A DNA stretch of 64,000 nt from Diphasiastrum complanatum (GCA_029204225.1 CM055101.1:61781140-61845139), one strand, 5' to 3'. Counted from the stretch's first letter, positions 1-12,145 are shown. Notes: generated from the sequence alone by a model not told the origin. A program made the numbers and translations.

Positions 1-1084
1 ACAAGCGATGCTCACCCAAAAAGATCCATAAAACCCCATCTTTGCCCTCTATATATCCATCCGATTAGGGAGGTACAAAAAGGGTCCAACAGAAACAGGG
101 CCATGTAACTCGAGAGTTCTCAGAGTTGAGTTTAAATCATTTTATATCTTGATGGATCTCCTAAATCTTCTAGTTGGATGAATAGTTATACCTTGAAATT
201 TGGATATTCTAAGAGTAGTACCAAAAAGCATTTATGAATTGTCTACTAGTGACTGTAGATAGTTTCATATTGTAATAGGTAGTTTTTTTTTAACTTTGAT
301 CTTATGAGTTAAGTAATACTTCACCCAACGTTTCATGTAAAGTGTTTTACATGAAGGTGATGTTACTAGCTTGTAGAGAGTGAAGCCCATATAAGAAAAT
401 TTATCGCTTAGTGTACTTTCCAAACCTGAGTTTGTACTTCAGAGTAGAGACAAACAATTGAAAGATCATTCGATTGAATGTGTTTCTAATGTTGTGGAAC
501 CCCAGCAGAGTGACTCGTCCAATTGTGATTGGCATACATTGTATAATGCCAAACTATTTTTTGAGTGGTATAACCTTTAGGAAGAAGTCAACTTTGCAAA
601 GGTATTTCTTATAGAATGCGATATATTTCTTGTGGTAAACTTGTGCATCCTTGCAAGGGCCATAGTGCCCCCTTTAGGGCCTTCTAAACCAGATAATGTA
701 TTAGAGACGGAATAAAGATGGAAATTTTGAAAATGCCCATGCTGAATAGATAGACAGATATAGTACAATTGATTGCAAGCAATTTCTTCTACAATGCTGA
801 TCCATGCAGTTTGTTATCATCTCCTCTTTCACCTAGGGTGTAAGGACCTCTCATTCAAACCATTGACGACATAACATTACAGTTTGATTTTCAATTTTTT
901 TGTCAATTTATGAAGAAAAAAGTGTAACATATCTTGTGAACAACTTAGTGAAGTAGGGACTGAAATTTGTATTCAGCTCTGTCTTTGTGAGTACAATTCC
1001 TGCTCTATTGTACCGTACAAGCCACAGAGCTGCTGCCCACAAAATTTTGTGAAAGAACTGAAATATGTATTAGACTGGTAAGCG
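1..1084. other. 3' flank of the AUX1/LAX gene, no gene seen
   Basis: This stretch lies downstream of the minus-strand auxin carrier gene. It is AT-rich, and no reading frame in either direction resembles a known family. Part of the first few hundred bases to the left of the stop codon is probably the 3' untranslated region of that gene, but no clear poly(A) site can be assigned. Confidence 0.4.
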
Positions 1085-4000
1085 TCAGCTGTTCTGAGGA
1101 TGGCATTGGTAGCATTTATCAAAGAATCCAAAGCTGTGTACTTGTCTGACAAGGTTGGTCAAGCTTGCCCAGCCTCCAAAGCAACACCCAATCACTACAA
1201 TCCAGATTATAATCAGCGCATTCACAAAATGTATCATTTTCCAGTTTGGTATCCAGGATGGCAATTTCACTGCTGAATTCTGTAAACAAATACTGGAAGT
1301 CAGTGATGCAGACAAGAAGAAATCCTAGTTGAAATAATTGAAATCTTTCAAACTGGAGTTATGTACATTGTAAAGAAGAGAAAAACATGCACTAGAACAA
1401 ATTAAAATGGCAGTCTGTCATGTTAAGTATGGGCAGCAGCTTAAAGCAGACAGCAAATACTCACATTTTGTGCCTCTTTGTCTCGATAGGTCCAGTAGAA
1501 AGCTAGACATGGTATAAGGTAGACGCAAACAGATACAAGAAAAGCGCCCATGACAGAGTTTATGGGTCCAAAGAATGGGACGGCAAGCGCCACGAACCAT
1601 ATGAGTAGCACAACTGGAATTCTCACTAGAACTCTTTTATAGTACTGCTTCGTATGAACACCTATAAATTTCTCAACAACCAGGAAAACTGGAAACACAA
1701 AGAAGATATATGCCACGCTCTGCATGAATATGAAAAGCACATGTTAATGGTTTCAATGCAAATAATCAGTGTTCTCGATGAGCATATAGTCAAAAATTCA
1801 ACTGACACAGATATCATAGTAAGCAAAATCTATGCAGCATGTCAACAGAGCCCTAGTCTCTTCAGAGTGTTCTGTGCTGGTTTGATCTTCAACTTAAAGA
1901 CAAGAATGTTCACATATGTACTTGTCAACATTTCACAAAGAAAATTACTGACTTCGAAGAATGGAACGGATGGTGGTTAAATGCAGAAGTTCTCTAGTTG
2001 CATAGAAGCAATTGCTCTAGAAATTGAAATACAGCATCTAACAATTATGTCTTCAACCTGGTGCACGACCATGGCAACAATTGACAGATTGCGCCATCCC
2101 GAATGTGGAAGAACTGCAAAAGCATTGGATTGGTTCAGAAGAATGTCTCCATAAGCCCAGTAAACCGAAGTCGAGCTTGGAATGATAAGTAGCAACGTGT
2201 AAAGCACGACAGTAGGATAGACATATTTGTAATGCTCTGGGCTCGTCATGGCTTCCAAAATTTCTCTGCGTAGAATCATTACAATGCTAGTAAGGTCCTC
2301 AGTCCATTGAACTATCAAAGAAATAGTCATCAAGCATGCCACCATCGAGAAACCAACGGCTTTCAAGGTTTTGTACTCGTACATGACCAACCCAGTATCA
2401 TTTCATTTCAGAGTCATTCTTATAACAACTGATGGCTATTCTCTTGATTACTGATGTCACACCAGGAAACCAACTACTTTTCTTGAATTAAGAGCTCCGT
2501 ATTGCGGTTAAAATAGAAAATTGTCTGAAAGCAACAGAAGGCGAAAAGGTCAAGAGGCAACATAAGAAACTAGGCCCAGTTTTGGTAAGCTCCAAGGTAT
2601 AGACCACATAACATGCTTTGAATCAGGGACATTTGGAGACTGAACTTGATTCTAAAAGGAGATGAGAGTTCAACTTCATAGAATTATGCTTTGTTTAAAT
2701 ATCTAATATATTCCCCCTTCGGATAAAAGGAACTTGTTCCATAAATTGTAGGTTAGTATTTTCTGAGGCATTAATGCATCTCAATAGTATATTAGTATTA
2801 TTGGCAGCAGATAACGGTATCTTCGGAAATCCTTCAAAGACTAAGCATGCTCTGTGAATTGCATCTTTCCCTCATAATATAGGGACGGTATGAGGTACAA
2901 CTTTTAAATCCCAGATCCACAATAAGGTGCCTGGATTAAACATCCTCCTTTTTCTGTTGATGTCATCTTTGTACAATAATACTACTATTTGGTTAAGGGA
3001 ATTTAATGCAGGAAAAGTCAAGCTGCAAGGCATAATCTGAAATGGGCTTTACACTATAAAGTATGCGACTTTGGTATTTATGAAGTTCCCACAAAACACC
3101 GCATTTTAGTTTGCGTGTCTACCACAAATGTATCATGTCATGAAAAAAAGCTGTGGTGTTGACTCTATACTCAAATTGAATCAGGCACGAATCTGTTGCC
3201 ACCTTTCAATCGCTGCATTCTTAGGCATCATACTCAAAAGGATGAGGAATATTTGATCATTTTTTACGTGAAAAACAGAAATGTATATTGGAAAAGAGGA
3301 AATAAACTGCTGCTGGTTTCAAAGTGGTTATTTACAATATTTTTTATCATTTACTTACATGGTGATGCCATGTCCTCCGAAAGTGAAAAGTGCATTAGTG
3401 GCTCCAGTGAAGAATTTAACCAAGCTTTTAGGTCCTTGGTGTTGCACCCCTAGAATCTGGTCATCAACAGGATCTTGTTTAGAAGATTGAAAACAGGAAT
3501 TTATGTGATCGATGAAAAGTCCTACAGCTAAACACATGAGCAACCTAATTACCTTGCCAAAATTAGAAAGGGGATTTTAAAAGCCTAAATTTAAACCTGA
3601 GAGAGGTGTGGGGGTGGTACATTAGAAGGTGCTATGCAACAAGAGATGGAACAACTAATAGCATCGACATTCGGAACACCACTACCAATAATCTTGTATT
3701 AAAGACATGTTAAACTATCATATTCAAGTGAAGAGTTTGGTTATATTACTACTAGCTAATGATTCCATGTGAAAGGAAGAAGAGTAAGAGGATCTTTTAA
3801 GGAGCCAATGTAGCTTCTCTACAACTTCAATTTTGAAGAGAAAAGACTGTACTAGCCGAGCCACATCCTAGAAATATATGCTGGAGAGAAAGAGAAGAAG
3901 TGAGGGATAGAGACCTGTCCATTTGTGCGAGATGCTGCAGTCATGTAAACAGCAGTGATCGTGGTGGTGAGGACCCCCAGAACTGCTCCAGCTCTGAAAT

Positions 4001-4980
4001 GGCGAAAGCTTGGTAGAAATATGCTTACATTCGAAAGAGCACCAACTAAGAACAGCCACTGCCGCTTATTAAGATTGGAGTTAATGTAGTAGAGGTCACT
4101 GCACAAGTTAAAAATTTGTTAGCCTCCATTGTATTGAGCCCTATGAGCTTTTCTCCCCCTGTAAACTCAGAGCCAATAATGCCCAGCAAGAGATTACTCA
4201 TAACCGAGCCTAGTGCATATACCTGGCAGAAGCAATCAGCTGAATCACTGAAGCAAGGGTAAGGGTTGAAATGTTGAAGAAAAAGGCGATTCGACCTACG
4301 TATTGCCCCGCAACTCCCCCGATCACTTCATGATACTGCTATATAGAAAAGATGATCGTTTAGCCAAAACCTTTAAGAAGTACTACAGGAGTCTACCGTT
4401 TGGTGAGATCACCAATCTGTGAGAAGCTTTTAATAAGGAGAAAATGGACATAGCAGGTGATCAGTTACCTGGAGAATATGCCCTTCATCAAAGGTTCTGT
4501 TCTCTCTGGCGTTCTGAATCTTGTGTTCAAAATAAAGCCAAGTGAGCAGATAGACTGTCCAGCAGCCTAAAATACCATAAAATATCAGAAAGAAGATTCC
4601 CCATCCATATCCCATCTGAGCAAGCGTGTATGGCAATGTCAAAATTACTTGTCCCACCTGCAATCATCGCGTCACCAATACCAAACATTGGCTACCAGAA
4701 GAATTAACTTAAAAAAGGTTCATCTCTTGATATAGAAGCAGTGGCTGAGATAAAATCAGGGACAGGAGATGCATCTGGGTTTGAGAGTTGAATTTTTGAA
4801 GAAAAGAAAGACCTGGGCAGCAGCTGTTAGGAGGAAAGCATCGAAGACAGAAGCACCATGCCAGATAGCAGGTATGCTTCGGGAGTTTTGCCATTCTCGC
4901 AGCTTCCCTAGAATGTATCCACGCTTGGTCTGTGAAAAATATCGGCGATCCTCCCATGGTTCGCCTACAGGCTTTTCCAT
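1085..4980 (-). CDS. AUX1/LAX-family auxin influx carrier, eight exons, complete
   Basis: The product should be a plasma-membrane proton symporter importing indole-3-acetic acid (AAAP superfamily, AUX1/LAX clade). Exons: 4813-4980, 4469-4657, 4223-4335, 3915-4098, 3359-3456, 2058-2265, 1465-1719, 1085-1279 (TGA at 1085-1087). Every intron is GT...AG and codon phases match throughout (phases 0, 0, 2, 0, 2, 0, 0), giving 469 residues; Arabidopsis AUX1 has 485. Family landmarks in order are WHGASVFDAF before the first membrane segment, QVILTLPYTLAQMG, YYINSNLNKRQW, GPKSLVKFFTGATN with FTFGGHGIT, SVYWAYGDILLNQSNAF, RIPVVLLIWFVALAVPFFGPIN, and the C-terminal GCCFGGWASL and CYQC. The start is uncertain. 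The first in-frame ATG is at 4980, but the open frame runs to 5049 before a stop, so an upstream exon could add about 23 residues. Introns are 124-1093 bp. No frameshift or stop was seen. The protein is visibly more divergent than flowering-plant paralogues usually are from each other. Confidence 0.93.
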
Positions 4981-5049
4981 CACACGGCCTGTTCTAAGAA
5001 AACTGCTATCTGTCGGTTCGTCTCTCTCCACCCCTACAGCTTCGTGCAA

Positions 5050-6099
5050 TTATCAATACTTTCAGGAGTAAGAGCAAGCACGAAATAGGATTCACACAAC
5101 AGATAGATTGCGGCTTTCCAAGGCGTGATAGCTAGACAATATTCGAGTGATAAAAAGACATTTTCCGAGGCTTGCATTTCAAGGAAGTGGAACTCCGAGC
5201 GGCGACGGATGATTTACACAACAGAAAACACCTTGCAAGTTATATGTGTTGGTCTGCCAGTAATACCGAGGCAAAATTCGAGTGATCAAGCAGCAGCAAA
5301 CGGCAGTTGTCGAGGCTTGCATTCAAGAAATTAGTGCAACTTCGAGGCTATCAAAACAATCCGAATTGTGGGCAGTGAATCAAAGGAGACTTTACTGCCT
5401 TGATTCCATCCCCAAATAACTGCAACGACGACAAAACATCTATCAGAACAATCCGAATTTTGGGCAGTGAATCAAAGGAGAGAGCAGTCATAATCAGAGC
5501 AAACAAAATTCAAAAGCTCAAGAAAATCACTAAGACTTTGGAAAGGAAACCAAGCATTCAGCAACACTCCCTCTACTGGCTGCTGTTGTCTTGTGCCATA
5601 TAATTGTGATCTTTCAGCTAATCAAAGCTACATGCCAGATCGTGATCACCTTCATGTGTGTGGTAGAAACCAGTCTATCAGTAGCAGCATTGGAGTGGTA
5701 AAATTAATTTGTATTTGTGAAGCTGCAAGCATCGAGGAAGGCAGTAGAAGGATAGAAGCCTTGCATTGGAATTGGAGGAAGTAAAATTGAGTTGATGCAA
5801 GGAACAAGCGAGGGATTGGACAAACAAGAAAATACAATAGGAAAATAGTGGGTTGTGGGTAGGACCCCGATGGATGATCGAGCAAGATTTTGGATGAATG
5901 ATCCTCAGCTTGTTTTAGGGAATTTGGATCAGAAAAAGGCAGAAGAGGCCAAGCCAAGCTGCATGTAAGAGCAGTGCTTACAAGGCATTTTCATCTTGGC
6001 GCCCAATAAGGCCTTGCCACCACATGGAGCTATCACATAGTTATGTATAAGTGGCACAAGAGTGTCTCTCCTCATGGAGCTTTCACATACTTATGTATT
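5050..6099. other. Upstream region of the AUX1/LAX gene
   Basis: This is the 5' side of the minus-strand carrier gene and should hold its promoter and leader. No TATA box could be assigned confidently. It contains short direct repeats: the 42-bp pair listed separately; an 11-bp ATTCGAGTGAT at about 5141 and 5278, each followed by CGAGGCTTGCAT; and a roughly 30-bp pair beginning CATGGAGCT near 6023 and 6073. No reading frame here resembles a protein family. Confidence 0.4.
5348..5481. repeat. 42-bp direct repeat pair upstream of the AUX1/LAX gene
   Basis: Positions 5348-5389 and 5440-5481 match at 40 of 42 bases by eye and are offset by 92 bp. Both contain CAATCCGAATT and GGGCAGTGAATCAAAGGAGA. 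The pair lies 370-500 bp upstream of the probable start codon, so it could be a duplicated leader or promoter module, or simply a local duplication. Confidence 0.75.
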
Positions 6100-6434
6100 A
6101 TGTAATGGTCGGGGCCATTACCCACTCATCCCAGCTCATGGACCTGGGGACTGGATTATGAGTCGTAGTAGTCGTGAGCAGTGATAGCGAACATGTGGCA
6201 TTACGTCATTGGTTCAAAACACACAGATTATAACCCACAGCACAGGGTGCAAACAGATTTAGGTCTTGACCATCTATCTCTCTCCCGCTACGTCAGGTAT
6301 TGTTCATCCGACGGTGGGCTACAACTTGTAGCATTATTCGCCGCTCTTGCGGTTCAGCCTGCTAAACGCAGTAGCCCACCTCCTGATGAACGATACCCTA
6401 GTCTGTAGTGGCCCCGAACCCATTGGCCATTACA

Positions 6435-6435
<1 letters not shown>
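6100..6435. mobile_element. Fold-back / MITE-like inverted-repeat element
   Basis: The ends are inverted repeats. ATGTAATGG followed by TCGGGGCCATTAC at 6100-6121 is mirrored at 6405-6435, which carries a 10-base insertion. An internal stem pairs 6296-6322 with 6371-6397 (23 of 27 bases) around a 48-base loop. There is no coding potential. The right end abuts a (CT)27 tract. No target duplication could be identified, so the class (MITE, SINE-like or simple inverted duplication) is open. Confidence 0.5.

Positions 6436-6437
<2 letters not shown>

Positions 6438-6491
<54 letters not shown>
6438..6491. repeat. (CT)27 microsatellite
   Basis: An uninterrupted CT dinucleotide run lies directly after the right end of the inverted-repeat element. 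Confidence 0.97.
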
Positions 6492-6493
<2 letters not shown>

Positions 6494-8526
6494 CATGCAG
6501 TACACGGTATAGAGGCATTTTTGTCACAACAAAGGTAAAAATGTTTGGGTCCTTATATTGTGTGATATAGGGCCCAAGAAGGACTATATATTAGCACAAT
6601 GACAATTAAGTACTAGGTAATAGCCAAATCTAAGAATTTGTTTGATGCCCTACCATTATGCCTTATGCCTTGCCAAAATAGATGCCCAAGCATAATGGCC
6701 CATATACTTCCTTGCTTTATGCATTAAAATAGCTTTATGGATGGGGTGCGCTTAGTGCAAGTGTCTCATTTCACTGTTAGAGCCATGATTTTAAAAGGGC
6801 CCTTTAAAAAAAAATTATTTATATTTTCGTTTTCAATGTCCATTTGGCATAATCACAACTGCCCAAAGTGGTGTCATCGTAGGTTGCCAAACCCAAAAAA
6901 TAAAGCTCACCGACTTTTGCAAAATTTGAAATTGTTGCCGAGCAGATTACTAGACAAGTTGCAAGCATTTTATTGGCTAGCTTTTGCTACCCGTGAAAAA
7001 TTGAGCTGCCTAATTGGCTCTGGAGGTGGTAGAAGCTTCGATGTAGATCGAAATGGACCTAGTTGGTCACCCCCACTTGGATTGAAAACTTGGACAATGC
7101 TAGTTGAACCAATGTTTATTAACAAATTATGTTGACTTGTGGTTAGAACACAATATTTTAAAACATGTCAAAATTCTAAAAAAGAGTAACCACTTAGCAT
7201 TTTTAAGTTTTTGCTCGAAAACATTTTTTTTAAAGTAAAAATTCTTGAAATTCACAAAAACAATAATTGAAAATGTCCATCATGTGAACAAAATAGATTT
7301 TGGTGTTTTAGTAGTTTAAAATAACTTTTAAAAATAGTTTGTAGAATACATTGGATGCTCGTTATGTTATGTCAATAAAATTTTGAAAAGATTACAGACA
7401 TTCTTTATATTGTTTTTTAACAATTCAAATTCAAAGAAGTTTTCACTAACTTCTCTCAACTCAAGTGTTTGATATATTGTCAAGGCTCTCATTTTCAGCT
7501 AACGAAGTTGACGACTCATCTTTCTTGTAAGAGTGTATTGGCATATTCTCATTTGAGTTCTTATCCAATGTTGGCAAAAAATTGTGCATTGCAGCTCTGC
7601 TTCATTGCTGCCAAGTTGAAGATGATGGTTGTGCACTTAACCCACGATGTTCTTGTTAAAAAAAAAAATTGTTGACCCTCGTAAATGACTAATCATTGTC
7701 AACTCAAAATTAGAAGCAAGCATATCTGCATCTTGGAAATTTACATTATTGACTTTTGATGATTTTTTGCTAAATCCATCTTGCCCTCGGATCTAATTGC
7801 AACATTTTTTATTCATACCTTTCTAAATAAACATTTGTTGAAGTGGTACACATCCCTTTAAACAAGAAATGGTGGAGAAACCCATTTAAAAAAAGCCCTT
7901 GTGATCTTGCATATATCTCTAAATTTTGAATGTTGGTTTTAAACATTAATCAATTATTTTTAAAAACTGCATTTTGCAAATATTTTAAATTTGGAATGAG
8001 TGATGTGAGATACTCTAAAAATTTTGTATTCAAATCACCGAAAATCATAATAATTAAATTTGAGCAATTTGTGGCAATGAATAATAATTGTTTAAATAGG
8101 TAAACTACAAATTTTCCAAAAGATTTATTTGAAAGTTTTTTAAGATTACGCAGGCTTGAAAGATTTAAAAAAAATTTGAGAACTTGTTTGCAATTTTTTT
8201 TTAATATTTTAGCATTTCAAAATATATTACAAAATACAAAATTTAGCTAAATAATATACAACACCAATCAACTTAAATAACACAAAAATATTCTTAAATT
8301 ATTCTTTAAAAAAAATTAAAATATGCAACAAAGACGTTCATTTTTGTAGTTGGTTAAGGCTTGTACCTTTGAGGCCTCGCCTTCGGCTCACCTGTCACAT
8401 GGGATTTGTGTTCCCAAGGGAGCTATAGCCTTCTTTCTATGATTAGCGATTCCTAATGTAGTCTAACAACTCTAATCCATCCAAATATAACTAATTATCC
8501 GCCCTAGTTATTTATCTGGTGGTACT
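6492..8526. other. AT-rich intergenic sequence, no gene seen
   Basis: The sequence is strongly AT-rich with many A and T runs. A 132-codon open frame at 6737-7135 shows no recognisable domain and its composition looks like chance. No LTR, tRNA or transposase signature was recognised. Confidence 0.5.
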
Positions 8527-8724
8527 TTCCTAGCCTCTTTTGATGAACCTACATGTGTAGATGAAGAAAGACAAAAAGAGGAGTGGATCCAAGCAATGGA
8601 TCTTGAGTATCAAGCTCTTATGAACAATGACACATGGAGATTGGTGGAGCGTCCAAAGGACAAGAAGGCTATTGGATGCAAGTGGATCTTCAAAGTGAAG
8701 ACAAAACAAGATGGATCAAAGTAG
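8527..8724 (+). pseudogene. Ty1/copia reverse-transcriptase N-terminal fragment
   Basis: The frame shows the conserved start of a copia reverse transcriptase: EEWIQAMDLEYQAL, then NDTWRLVERP, then GCKWIFKVK, ending at TAG 8722-8724. Everything after this point of pol is missing. Only about 38 bp separate the stop from the start of an LTR at 8763, so almost all of the RT and RNase H coding sequence has been deleted. Confidence 0.85.
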
Positions 8725-8762
8725 TGTGGTTAAATCTATGCTAAAACTAATTGAAGAGGGAG

Positions 8763-9395
8763 TGTGAAAAATTCAACTAGTTTAGTTGATCTATTTTGGC
8801 AATTTTGAGGCCAACATGACATTTCAAATTAGAGATAGATATATATTTGTGAATAAAGGCCTAAATCGTGTTTGTATTATTTTCGGCAAGTAGATAAATG
8901 TATGAGGTCAAATTTGGACCCATTCCAATTGGCTGGATTTCACACATTGCTTCCAGACTAGAATTTATAGGCTTTTTGATAAAGTACCAAGAAGTTACCA
9001 TTTAGGACAAGTTTAGGGAAATTGGCCAAATGACATTTGAGAGGCCATAAATAGCAGTACCAGCATGGAAAAAGTATCTTTGTATTCTCATTTTACGTGG
9101 AGAATTCATCTCTTTTGATTCTATGTCCATCTCATGTGTATTTCTCAAGATATCTTGATAGTTTGTAGATTCTCATTTTTGTCCACACGTGTGAAGGATA
9201 GTAGGCTATTGTTGTTGTACGAACAGGGACAATACCTTACCGTATTTAAGTGCTTATGATCAGATCTTAGTGATTTATGCAATTCTAGCATGTGTAAATT
9301 GATGATTTCTATCTTGTAGCTAAATCTAGATGTGCATCCAAATTTGGTCAAGATCTTAGAGATCCATCAAGTATGTTTTGGATCTATTTTTTTCA
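8763..9395 (+). mobile_element. copia LTR, probably a 3' LTR
   Basis: A purine tract (GAAGAGGGAG) ends just before TGTGAAAAATTC at 8763. The block ends TTTTTTCA at 9395, giving TG...CA termini and about 633 bp. The beginning and end resemble the LTRs at 16039, 27194 and 31963 in this window. It contains the palindrome CACACGTGTG near 9184. It follows the truncated RT fragment in the same orientation. Confidence 0.7.
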
Positions 9396-9561
9396 CATAT
9401 AAAAGCCAGCAGCCCCAAAGCCCTACTTTGATGCAATATAGGCAAGGACGTGAGCAATCTTCCAAGCTTGAACTAAGAGTTCAAAGTTGTATTATCTATG
9501 CACATTACATTCAAACGATTGTGGCTTTACTTCCTTGAATATTGACATTAAAAAGATGTAT

Positions 9562-10482
9562 TGTTGGGAAATATGGCGGGAGAGCCGATATGGAAGGACT
9601 CAACCGATCCCTCGGCACGTGCACCACGGTTATCATAGGCGAACACAAAGAATTTGTTTGCAACTACGGAAGCATAATCAGTGCGTAGCTCAGAGCATTA
9701 TGATCAACACAAATTATCAGTCATAAAAATGTTTTAATCTACGAATAACTCTATCTGCATAAAATGAATCAATCAGAACAAAATAAAAATGCATTCAACA
9801 TAGCACAATATGACTTTGATTATTGGAACATAAATTATATAGTCACAGAGAGTACAAGTCTAAATGCAGATAGAGTCGTGTTCTTTCTAAAACAATACTC
9901 TGTAATAACAGAGAGAAAGAACAAGTCATTGCGCTCTTGAATGTGATTGATCAACTGAATGAGTGATAGTCTCTGATGTATATATTTTGTAATTACAACG
10001 ATCATCATCTATATACAATTTTACATTAGCAGATGTAAGTACAAGAAAGCGGTGTCTGAGGTAGATCGTGGAGACAAGAGCGTGAAGACTGGTGCCGCTC
10101 CCCTCCTTTTGCGTAGGCACGAAGGCCGCTACAGACCGCAAGTGACGTTCTTGCGGGACCTTTGTGGTCCATTTTCCTCGAAACTCGCTACCGCTATAAA
10201 CCGCAAGTGATATTCTTGCGGGACCTTTGCGGTCACCCTTTTGTGGGGCCTTGGAACTCATTACCACTATAGACCGCAAGTGACACTTTGGCGAGGCCTT
10301 GCGATACATAGTGAACACTTAGCGCAACCATTACTACAGGACACAAGAAGGGATCTTGTGGGACCTTGTGATCCTTTTGTGGTTGCGGGACTTTGTAGAC
10401 TATGCGACTATACAAACATACAACAAATGAATGAATCTAGATTAGCAATGAGATAAGGGATGGAGAGAATAGAAATCCAACA
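9562..10482 (-). mobile_element. copia 3' LTR (minus strand), with internal hairpin repeats
   Basis: On the plus strand the block begins TGTTGGG and ends CCAACA, so the LTR has 6-bp inverted termini and is about 921 bp. A run of six C at 10483-10488 is the polypurine tract of the minus-strand element whose RNase H and RT lie to the right. The part from about 10130 to 10400 holds three to four degenerate repeats (spacing about 65-73 bp) containing the hairpin CCGCAAG...CTTGCGG. Confidence 0.8.
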
Positions 10483-11845
10483 CCCCCCTTTGATTTGGAT
10501 CCATGAATGCCTTGATCTTCAGACTTAAACTGACATAGAAATTCTTGTTTGCTTGCTGACTTAAGCCTTTTGTAATGATGTCAGCTATCATGTACTACAT
10601 TCCGCAAAATTTCAGACTCACCTCCTTGTTGAGTATTTTGCTCCTGATGTAGTGGTACTTAATCTCGACGTGCTTGCTACTAGAGTGAAATCTAGGATTG
10701 ATCGATAATGCGATAGCACTATGATTGTCGCACTGAATGATTGTTGGAGCAGTTTGTTTGAGACCAATGTCAGGCAATAGATTTCCAACCAAATTGTCTC
10801 TTTTGTAGCTTGACAGGCTACAATGTATTCTGATTCTATAGAAAACATTGCAATGGAGGTATGCTTTCGACTGTTCTAGGATATTGGACCATTATTGAAT
10901 TGGAAGATCCAAAAGTTGATCTTTTGGTGTCGACATCGCCTACCCAATTCACATCTGTATATCCATGAAGCATATGGATATCGGATGGATCAATATCTCC
11001 ATAGCAGATGCATACGTAGATGGTAGCTTGTACATATATGATTATTGTTAAAAGAGCTTTCCAATAGACCATACTAGGGTTAGCCATGTATTGGCTTAAG
11101 GAGCTGATGGCATATGCGAGATCAGGTCTGGTTGAGATCATAGCATACATCAAGGATCCTATGATTGATTGATCTGGATATCCCTTCATTTCGCCTCTCT
11201 TCTCATCAGTTTGGGGGCACTACTTATAACTTTTTTGTTTCTGTCTCCGTGGATCTGAATCCCTAGACAATCATGTGCTTCTCCCAGATTTGTCATCTCA
11301 AATTCTTGGGATAGCATCATCTTGGTGTCCTTTGTCAGCTCAATGTTGTTGCTAAACAACAGTGTATCATCTACGTAAAGTGTGATGATGACATAGAATT
11401 GTTTGACAACTTTGAAATACTTATTACAGTCTGCAGAGCTTGGTTTAAATCCATGATCAATCAGGAATGTGTTGATTCGATGGAACTATGCTCTGGATGA
11501 TTGTTTTAGACCATAAAAAGGTTTATGGAGTTTGCACACTTGGTCATCTTGACCATTAAGGAGATAGCCTTTTGGCTGGATCATGCAGATGTCCTCTTCG
11601 ATGACTCCATTGAGGAATGCCATTTGTACATCCATCTGGTGTAGCTCAAAATTGGCTGCAACAACATATGATAGTGGTAGTCGAATGGAAGTATGCTTGA
11701 CTATTGGGTTGAAAGCTTCGAAGTAGTCGACATTGGGAGTTTTTGAAAACCCCCTTGCCACGAGTCGAGCTTTTCTTTTGTCGATGCTGCCATCTGCCTT
11801 GTATTTTATCTTGAAGATCCATTTGCAGTCGATTATCTTTCTAGT
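10483..11845 (-). pseudogene. Ty1/copia RT-RNase H, decayed
   Basis: Read on the minus strand, RT begins near 11845 with KIIDCKWIFKIKYKADG, followed by KARLVARGFSK, HQMDVQMAFLNG and YGLKQSSRA. The YVDD catalytic motif is present around 11366-11395 but in a different frame. Then come TRPDLAYAISSLSQYMANP, the RNase H part GYTDVNWVGD, SIESEYIVACQATKE and CDNHSAIALSINP, ending near 10560 before the polypurine tract and LTR. Multiple frameshifts and stops interrupt it. Gag, protease and integrase are absent, so the element is truncated at its 5' side. Confidence 0.88.
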
Positions 11846-12145
11846 TGTTGATAGCTTGGTGATGTAGGAATTTGGTGAAAATGAGTGGTGTAGTGGAAGT
11901 GGAGCTAGTGGTGATAGATCGGAAGTGTGATAGTTACTAGCAATGCATTCAAGATATATCGAACAATACAAGAATGCACAATAGAACTAGAACATAGACA
12001 AAAACTTGCATTCTGATAATTATAAAAAATGGAGTACAAGAGCATGAAGCTGGGCACAAATCAATGGGTGCAAATACTAGGCTTTAGTTGAGTTCATTGA
12101 TAGCAGAATAATAGAATACAACAATGCTAATTAACTGATTCTAAA
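11846..12145. other. Unassigned sequence between copia RT and gypsy LTR
   Basis: The first hundred bases may still be the integrase-RT linker of the copia fragment on the minus strand (a serine/proline-rich stretch ending SPNSYITKLS). The rest is AT-rich and has no recognised content. Confidence 0.35.

Noticed and set aside
1654..1980. Plus-strand 108-codon frame inside the auxin carrier gene
   Set aside because: It is antisense to exon 7 and the adjoining intron; the coding signal is on the other strand.
6381..6420. CTGATGA followed by CGAA, resembling a hammerhead ribozyme core
   Set aside because: The GAAA box reads GAAC and no suitable stem II or cleavage triplet could be placed, so the core is not met.
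6737..7135. 132-codon open frame on the plus strand
   Set aside because: There is no recognisable domain, the composition is that of AT-rich noise, and there is no supporting context.
8345..8420. tRNA- or SINE-like stretch (GTAGTTGGTTAAGGC ... GGGATTTGTGTTCCC)
   Set aside because: Box A and box B do not fit the consensus and the arms do not pair as a tRNA. No repeat copy was noticed in the window.
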